A program made the translations under genes and the position numbers. This document shows positions 58,354 to 64,000 of a stretch of DNA of 64,000 bases, one piece after another. The notes beneath the pieces were generated by a model, which had not been told where the DNA came from, did not search any database, and saw only the letters and a program-made list of their open reading frames with translations. Source of the DNA: a virus; the IMG/VR virus record IMGVR_UViG_3300030090_007212, positions 62,001 through 126,000 of that record. The stretch is one strand, 5' to 3'. Numbering within the stretch: the first letter of the stretch is position 1; each line of letters starts with the position of its first letter.

Positions 58354-61300
58354 TTACACACCAGCGTAAATGATATAATTTAATACAATGTACGGTTGTA
58401 AATTATTGTGTGGTGAACCATTACTATTAGAAGAAGCCGCACCAACATCCATAGTATGGGTATGTTCCCCATCAGGATTTAATTTACCATTATTCATAGC
58501 CCAATTAGAATCTTTTTCATCTACATCACCATTAGGGTAATATTGGTGACCACCTGTAAATACGCTGTTCTTATATCCCGCATCTAACCCACCTAAATTT
58601 CTTTGTGCATTTAATCGTTTAGAGTGGTGTAAATTTATTACATTAGTGGCTTGTTCTCTATCATTTGTATTAGTTTGATAAGTGGCTTGACCATCATGTA
58701 CCCAACTAATTTCATGATGATGTTTACTACCACTATCATCATTAATTGTGTGAGTGTGTTCTTTATATGGTACTTCTGTATGACTTAATGTTACCGTTTT
58801 TTCACCACCCATATCACCTAAACTATTAAAATCACTATCACCATTATCTTTACCCACAGGTATTTTACCACTTAATAAGGGTACTCTAAAGTTATTTCCT
58901 CCATCTAATGACGAGTCATCACCTTTATTACCAGGATTGAATGAGGGTTCTACTTGCCCATAAGTAAAACCAATTACATTAAATAAAAGAAAATAGTCAT
59001 TAGGTTCATACGCTGCACCATCACACATTAACCAACCTGGAGGAGGAGTGTCACCAGCAAATTGTATTATACTACCTACAGGTACATTACTACCACCATT
59101 AGAAGAAGGCGTTTGCCAACTCGCCAATCCGTTAGCGTCTGATGTTAAAACTTTGTTATTACCTTGTGACCCATCTACTATTTTAATTTGTCCATTAATA
59201 TGTAAATCTACATCAGGTGAACTTTGATTAATACCTACCTTATCATTTGCAATGTCTATTGTCATTGTTTCTCTACTATCAGAAGGCCAAGATATGGAAT
59301 GACTTTGGAATGTTATTTTAGAATCAGATTGTAAAGATAATATAGCGGTATTGTCCCTATTAGTTGCACCTAATATGTTTATTTTGTTAATACCAGAATT
59401 CATTGCTACTGCGTTATAATCAATATTTTCACCATTATTGGTAAAATATGTAGTTAACTCTATCGCAATTTCTCCTTCTGGTTTTTCTGTAGTATTTGCC
59501 GCCCTAGTTTGCCAACTTGATGAACTATTCGCACCACCGCTCTGGGGTCTATGTTGAAGGATAACATTATTTGTTTTATTACCAACACCGGAAACACCAC
59601 CAAATGAAAATATACTATCATTACTAGTCATAGTTAAAACATCATTTCTATTAGTTTCTTTTAAGTGAGTAGTACCTTCCACAGATAATGAATGAGCACC
59701 TAATGGTCCAATACCACCTATACCAACTTGACCATTTTGTGCAGATAACGCCATAGTGCCGGGACTATTTATTAAATTAATAGCACCATTTGATTCTGTA
59801 TTCCAAATATAGAAATCCTCAGTTTTATCGCTAATAAAACCAACTTTTGCCTTTGTTCCTGCAGAGTCAGTATAATCAATAAAATTACCACCTGCATTAG
59901 CTATAGTTTCTAATGTTAGAATTGCATTATTATCTTTTACATGTAATTTACTTTGTGGGGTATCTTTACCAATCCCCACATTACCTGTTGGTTCGGAATA
60001 CATATCATTACCAGAAATTTTCCAATCCGCATCCGAACTATTACCTCCACCTGCCAATGAAGATAAATCGACATTATAATCTGTACCGGTGTTTAACCCT
60101 AATTGTAATATATTTCCCGCTAAGCTCGCACTGGCAAGATAAGTATCTGCACCCCCACCTGCCAATGATGATAAATCAATAGTTTGTTGTGGTGCTTCTC
60201 CACAACCATCTGGTGTGGAATGAACCAAAGTTAAAATGTTTGTGGCATCATCAAAAAGTAAATTAGAAACGTAATTATCTCTTATCAATTGACTAACATC
60301 GATGTCTATTTCACTCGCATCTGACATTATTAATTTTAAAATTTTAGTATTACACCTACCATTAGGGGTACCATCTAATAATCCTCCACTAACCAAATAT
60401 TTATCCTCACCTAAATCTACATTTTGTAACAAGGTAGATAAATCTTCCCACGATGCTAATCCACTCGCATCCGAAGTTAATACTTTTTCAACCCCTTCAC
60501 TCCCATCTACAATTTTAACTTGACCATCTACATGTAACTTACTATCTGGGGTTGAAGTTCCAATACCTACATTACCAATTGATCTATAAATGTTGTTTCC
60601 ACTAGGTTTAGGTGACCATAAATTAGTATCATCTAATAAATCTGAAAGATCTATTGATGAAACTGATGATCCATCACTTAATAATAAATCTAAATTAGTG
60701 CCATTTAATTGCCCCGAACTTACATATGTATTAGTATCGGCAACCATACCTCCTACTAACTCACTTAAATTTACTGTATTGCCGTTTGAAATAGTTAAAT
60801 CATAAGTACTCCCATTCCAAGTTAATTGTTGAAAATCTAAATCTCTATGGGTAATAGTAGATACTACTCTACCTTCACTATCAAGTAAGGATATTTCTGC
60901 TGTCTTACTATTATAAGATAATGTATAAGAATTATCTCGTATATCTTCCCATGTGGCTAAACCATCTGCGTCTGATGTTAAAACTTTATTGTTACCTTGT
61001 GTCCCATCTACTATTTTAATTTGTCCATTAAGTTGTGCGTAATTTTTTTCTCTATCGTTAGAATCTTTCCAAAGTAAAAATACTCTATCCCAATCAATAT
61101 CATCCCCTTCTACAAAACCGTCTTTTTGGTTACTAATATTAAACACATATCGTCCTCCACCATTTCCATAAAACGCCAATAACCCTGCATGTGCCTGATT
61201 ACTAGTAGGGTTATGTGAAAAAGGATAAGTAGTGTGACCAGACAATTCTAAATTCCCCTCAAAACTACCAGGTTCTTTAACTGCATTAAAAAGTAAACCA

Positions 61301-61509
61301 TGTGACCCCGACCAACTGTCTTGCACTAATTCAAAATACGTATTCCATGCCCCATCAGCAGCATTAAACGATAAAACATCATCCTGTTTAGATTTACGAG
61401 CACCTTTACCAAAATGTGCGCCGCCATATACTAGTAAGGTAGATTCTCCCGCATCATAAGTTCCCACACTTACTTTATTATTTACATTTAAGTTACCTAT
61501 TAGTTTCAT
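58354..61509 (-). CDS. Tail fibre with tail-collar domain
   Basis: A 1051-residue fibre. The body has several copies of a module ending in KIVDGTQGNNKVLTSDADGL plus a Trp (at about 168, 333 and 780), interspersed with GNVGIGTSTPDSKLHVDGQ-type text, both typical of long trimeric bacterial/phage fibres. Residues about 808-1051 form the phage tail-collar domain: VPVGSIIQFAGDTPPPGWLM, CDGAAY, FRVPLLSGKIPVGKDNGD, several paired His (HTHTI, HHHEI, EHTHTMDV) and the closing LQPYIVLNYIIYAG. The His clusters probably coordinate metal at the receptor-binding tip. It has a candidate promoter 11 bases upstream. Confidence 0.93.
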   Translation of the reverse strand: MKLIGNLNVNNKVSVGTYDAGESTLLVYGGAHFGKGARKSKQDDVLSFNAADGAWNTYFELVQDSWSGSHGLLFNAVKEPGSFEGNLELSGHTTYPFSHNPTSNQAHAGLLAFYGNGGGRYVFNISNQKDGFVEGDDIDWDRVFLLWKDSNDREKNYAQLNGQIKIVDGTQGNNKVLTSDADGLATWEDIRDNSYTLSYNSKTAEISLLDSEGRVVSTITHRDLDFQQLTWNGSTYDLTISNGNTVNLSELVGGMVADTNTYVSSGQLNGTNLDLLLSDGSSVSSIDLSDLLDDTNLWSPKPSGNNIYRSIGNVGIGTSTPDSKLHVDGQVKIVDGSEGVEKVLTSDASGLASWEDLSTLLQNVDLGEDKYLVSGGLLDGTPNGRCNTKILKLIMSDASEIDIDVSQLIRDNYVSNLLFDDATNILTLVHSTPDGCGEAPQQTIDLSSLAGGGADTYLASASLAGNILQLGLNTGTDYNVDLSSLAGGGNSSDADWKISGNDMYSEPTGNVGIGKDTPQSKLHVKDNNAILTLETIANAGGNFIDYTDSAGTKAKVGFISDKTEDFYIWNTESNGAINLINSPGTMALSAQNGQVGIGGIGPLGAHSLSVEGTTHLKETNRNDVLTMTSNDSIFSFGGVSGVGNKTNNVILQHRPQSGGANSSSSWQTRAANTTEKPEGEIAIELTTYFTNNGENIDYNAVAMNSGINKINILGATNRDNTAILSLQSDSKITFQSHSISWPSDSRETMTIDIANDKVGINQSSPDVDLHINGQIKIVDGSQGNNKVLTSDANGLASWQTPSSNGGSNVPVGSIIQFAGDTPPPGWLMCDGAAYEPNDYFLLFNVIGFTYGQVEPSFNPGNKGDDSSLDGGNNFRVPLLSGKIPVGKDNGDSDFNSLGDMGGEKTVTLSHTEVPYKEHTHTINDDSGSKHHHEISWVHDGQATYQTNTNDREQATNVINLHHSKRLNAQRNLGGLDAGYKNSVFTGGHQYYPNGDVDEKDSNWAMNNGKLNPDGEHTHTMDVGAASSNSNGSPHNNLQPYIVLNYIIYAGV

Positions 61510-61520
61510 TGTGTTTTATT

Positions 61521-61530
61521 TATAAATATA
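61521..61530 (-). promoter_or_regulatory. Candidate late promoter (ATATTTAT motif)
   Basis: Coding-strand ATATATTTATAAATA, 11 bases before the tail-collar fibre gene and 3 bases past the LRR gene stop. Confidence 0.45.
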
Positions 61531-61532
61531 TG

Positions 61533-64000
61533 TTAAGTTGTTGTTATACTCCAATTATATGTAGAGTTAGTTAAAATATTAATTGCCCCTAATCCATCAT
61601 ACCCACCAGAAGTATTATCTGGGGCATCATTATTACCATTAATAATTAAAGTAATATTATTCCATCTAGGGGAATTATTAATTGTAATTGTTTTTAAATC
61701 ATCTAATATATGATTAACTTCTGAGGCGCTCATATTATTATCTTCCAAATGTATAGTACTATATTTAGGTGGAGATGATGTTTCATGATTAAGTGTTGCC
61801 CCAGCTAATGGTGAAAAATCTATATACCCTAAATTACAATTATTCAGTTGGAAAGCGTGATTAGAAATTACTGAACTTGAATCCAAAAATATTTGGGTTG
61901 AGGTAGGAAATATTATATTAGTTAAATTAGGATTATGTTCTAATCTTATTTTAAACCTTAAATTAATAAGTCCTGAAATATCGTGAGTACCTGTTAAATC
62001 ATTATGATTTAAAGAATAATTATTTATTCTCCTACTAAAATTTCCATGAAGAACTTCTGTTAGTGAATTATTATACATTATATTAAAACCTTGATCCATT
62101 GTATATGAACCACTTACTACAGAACTTTCCCATTTTGTGCCGTTAAAGTCTGTAGGTTCTGGACAACCAACATCTAACATAGTTAAATCTAATTCTTTTA
62201 CTCCAGTATAACTACATTCATATTTACGAATATAGGTTGGGCTAGCACTATGAGTTACACTAGTTAAATTAATATTACCACTAATGTTTAAATAGCCCCA
62301 AAAATATTGATTGGTATGTGCATTTCCCACACCAATAGAATAATTAGATAAATCTAAATGTGGTTTTATATCACAATTACCTACATTAAAATTATAGATT
62401 AGATTAGTGGTCGGGGGATGAGAAATGGTTGTTAAGTTAGGATTATGACTCACATCAAATATTCCACCCGCGTTAGTAAAAGTTGCACCTAAAGGGTCAC
62501 CTATCCCTAAAGAATCTAACATAGAAATATCTAATATATCCTGTAAATCACAATAACTTAAATTTATTCTTTCTATATCTTCTACCGAAGATGTAAATGA
62601 AACCGATTTTAATTTAGTATTGTGGTTAGCAATTAAATATTTTAATCCACCGCAAGGTGTTAAATCTAAGTTTGGTTGTATATCAGCAGCATCTGCCGTG
62701 ATATACATAGGATTAGTAGAAGTGGGTAGTGTTAAACCAGATAATTGAGTATTATATCTTACATCTAAACTTGTTAATCCACTAATATGTGATACGTCTA
62801 ATGTCCCCCAAGATTTTAAAGGTGTAGTAGGGGTATTATGTCCTGTTTTATAATGTGCAACAATAGTTAAAGGATATTTATGATTATCTTGTATGGTAAT
62901 TCCTGAAAGATTTACATTATGACTTACATTTAAATAAGTCATTCCGGACATCATAGACACATCTAGGTTATTTTGTAAGTTACATTTAGCCGCATTGATG
63001 GATATAGGGCGGTTATTACTTGGGAATTTAATATTCTGTAAGTTACCATAAAAATTAGTAAACCCACTATAATTGTGACTTACATTAAAATCACCACCTA
63101 ATCCTTTTAACATACTAACATCTAATTCACCTTCTAGCGCACAATAATAGGCATGGTATTTATTAAAATTTTTATCACTTTCTCCATGAGTAATTTTTCT
63201 TAAACCAATTTTTCTATAGTTTGGCCAAGGAGGTATATTATCATAGTAATCTCCTTTATTATATTCTACCCTAAAATCTCCACCTAGAGAAGTTAAACCA
63301 GTTAAAACAAGTTCATCAGATAAAGAAGACTGATACCCATGAAAATGAGTAAATAATTCTGAAGTATTAGTAAATGTTAAACCTGTAAGGTTGTAGCATC
63401 TCCACGCATACAATTGTCCCCCCAATTTAGGAAAATGAGACATATCGTGATTACCCTCAATCGCAGTATTAGAAATATTATAATAAGTTAATGGGAATGT
63501 AGAAGTGCATGCAGTATGAGTTAATTTTTTTAATTTACCAGAACTAGCAGCAGTGAAATAACCACATAAATTAGGTATCATCGTCATATCATGTTCTACT
63601 AACTCATCACAACTATTAATCCAATAATTTCTTAAATATAAATTTGTATAAGTATGGGTAATACCTGTTAAATATTTACATGCATTTGCTTGAAATGATC
63701 CATCATATGCCCCACTAAATAATTTATGTTCCGGTGTACCTAATCTTAACATACTTAAATCTAAAGACCTAACCCCTGTGTTCCCACACCAGTATGTATT
63801 AATATTACTAGTGTTTGGGGAGTGAGTTATACCAGTTAATTCATAACTATATTTTATAGGCCACCCTTTACCCCCTTGATTTCTTACATCAAACATACCT
63901 GTATGATTTCCATATAATGGAGAAGGAGTATAGTCATCTTCTACTGGATTACCAATATCAATACCTGAAAGATCTAAATTCCCTTTTAAATTACAATTAG
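61533..64000 (-). CDS. Leucine-rich-repeat tail protein, 5' end outside window
   Basis: The frame is open from the right edge to the stop at 61533. The first Met in view (63896) is not the start, because 34 more in-frame codons upstream already contain a repeat (NCNLKGNLDLSGIDIGN). The visible ~820 residues are imperfect leucine-rich repeats built from LDVSMLKGLGG and HNPNLTTISHP, with the ladder phrases 'CDLQDILDIS', 'FDVSHNPNLT' and 'LDLSNY'. This resembles BspA/internalin-type bacterial LRRs. The last ~60 residues form a capping region (VNHILDDLKTITINNSPRWN). A receptor-binding or adhesion role is inferred from the adjacent fibre genes. Confidence 0.75.
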   Translation of the reverse strand, partial: NCNLKGNLDLSGIDIGNPVEDDYTPSPLYGNHTGMFDVRNQGGKGWPIKYSYELTGITHSPNTSNINTYWCGNTGVRSLDLSMLRLGTPEHKLFSGAYDGSFQANACKYLTGITHTYTNLYLRNYWINSCDELVEHDMTMIPNLCGYFTAASSGKLKKLTHTACTSTFPLTYYNISNTAIEGNHDMSHFPKLGGQLYAWRCYNLTGLTFTNTSELFTHFHGYQSSLSDELVLTGLTSLGGDFRVEYNKGDYYDNIPPWPNYRKIGLRKITHGESDKNFNKYHAYYCALEGELDVSMLKGLGGDFNVSHNYSGFTNFYGNLQNIKFPSNNRPISINAAKCNLQNNLDVSMMSGMTYLNVSHNVNLSGITIQDNHKYPLTIVAHYKTGHNTPTTPLKSWGTLDVSHISGLTSLDVRYNTQLSGLTLPTSTNPMYITADAADIQPNLDLTPCGGLKYLIANHNTKLKSVSFTSSVEDIERINLSYCDLQDILDISMLDSLGIGDPLGATFTNAGGIFDVSHNPNLTTISHPPTTNLIYNFNVGNCDIKPHLDLSNYSIGVGNAHTNQYFWGYLNISGNINLTSVTHSASPTYIRKYECSYTGVKELDLTMLDVGCPEPTDFNGTKWESSVVSGSYTMDQGFNIMYNNSLTEVLHGNFSRRINNYSLNHNDLTGTHDISGLINLRFKIRLEHNPNLTNIIFPTSTQIFLDSSSVISNHAFQLNNCNLGYIDFSPLAGATLNHETSSPPKYSTIHLEDNNMSASEVNHILDDLKTITINNSPRWNNITLIINGNNDAPDNTSGGYDGLGAINILTNSTYNWSITTT

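Noticed and set aside
1-64000. tRNA genes, CRISPR arrays or insertion sequences
   Set aside because: No cloverleaf-like CCA-type segments, regularly spaced repeats, or transposase-like frames with terminal inverted repeats were noticed by eye. A tRNAscan and repeat search would be needed to be certain.

Overview
This window is a piece of the genome of a large, AT-rich, T4-type contractile-tailed phage (myovirus). The evidence is a set of T4-family proteins in the same neighbourhood: baseplate wedge gp6, gp25 and gp53, tail tube gp19, tail sheath gp18, tape measure, neck/tail-completion proteins (gp13-, gp14- and gp15-like), family B DNA polymerase (gp43), replicative helicase (gp41), RNase H/flap nuclease, UvsX recombinase and gp32 single-stranded-DNA-binding protein. 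No rRNA, tRNA, CRISPR array or insertion sequence was seen. Start codons lack Shine-Dalgarno sequences. At least one replication gene (the polymerase) is preceded by TTG-N19-TATATTTG, which fits the Bacteroidota housekeeping promoter (TTG...TAnnTTTG). A Bacteroidota host is therefore the best guess; this is inference.

Layout. Nearly everything is on the minus strand, so transcription runs from high to low coordinates. 1-8034: an incomplete gene, a 1699-residue cysteine-rich virion protein, a small membrane protein and the baseplate wedge pair gp6-gp25. 8138-9997: a class II (B12-dependent) ribonucleotide reductase in its own unit. 10093-15006: replication and recombination genes (helicase, unknown, RNase H, UvsX, gp32). 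15143-17105: small unknown early-type genes. 17145-29815: baseplate hub and tail core (a 1736-residue hub protein with a degenerate GH19 lysozyme-like end, gp53, an OmpA-domain baseplate protein, tape measure, and a gp26/gp51-like chaperone pair that appears to be joined by a frameshift). 29861-37615: a cluster of proteins with an unusual short N-terminal leader ending in L-x-E-Q, interleaved with the tail tube gene. 37666-40485: tail sheath. 40619-40777: a lone plus-strand ribbon-helix-helix regulator. 40849-45050: two coiled-coil fibre ORFs apparently joined by a programmed -1 frameshift. 45214-47056: tail completion and neck proteins. 47095-50733: mostly plus strand (SNF2 helicase, glutaredoxin, neck gp13). 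50698-53466: DNA polymerase. 53511-64000: tail fibre/adhesin proteins (cysteine-rich repeats, cohesin/dockerin-like module, tail-collar fibre, and a leucine-rich-repeat protein running off the right edge).

How it works together. The replication genes appear to use host-type promoters. Most structural and leader-peptide genes are preceded by a conserved ATATTTAT element that I propose as the late promoter. Hairpin terminators split the minus-strand genes into units.

Most notable: (1) a family of otherwise unrelated proteins sharing a T4-internal-protein-like leader with an L-x-E processing motif, including a HAD-type enzyme and a possible phospho-lyase. These are candidates for proteins packaged in the head and injected with the DNA. 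(2) Two candidate translational frameshifts. (3) The ATATTTAT late-promoter motif. (4) A hub protein carrying a lysozyme-like domain whose catalytic glutamate is missing.
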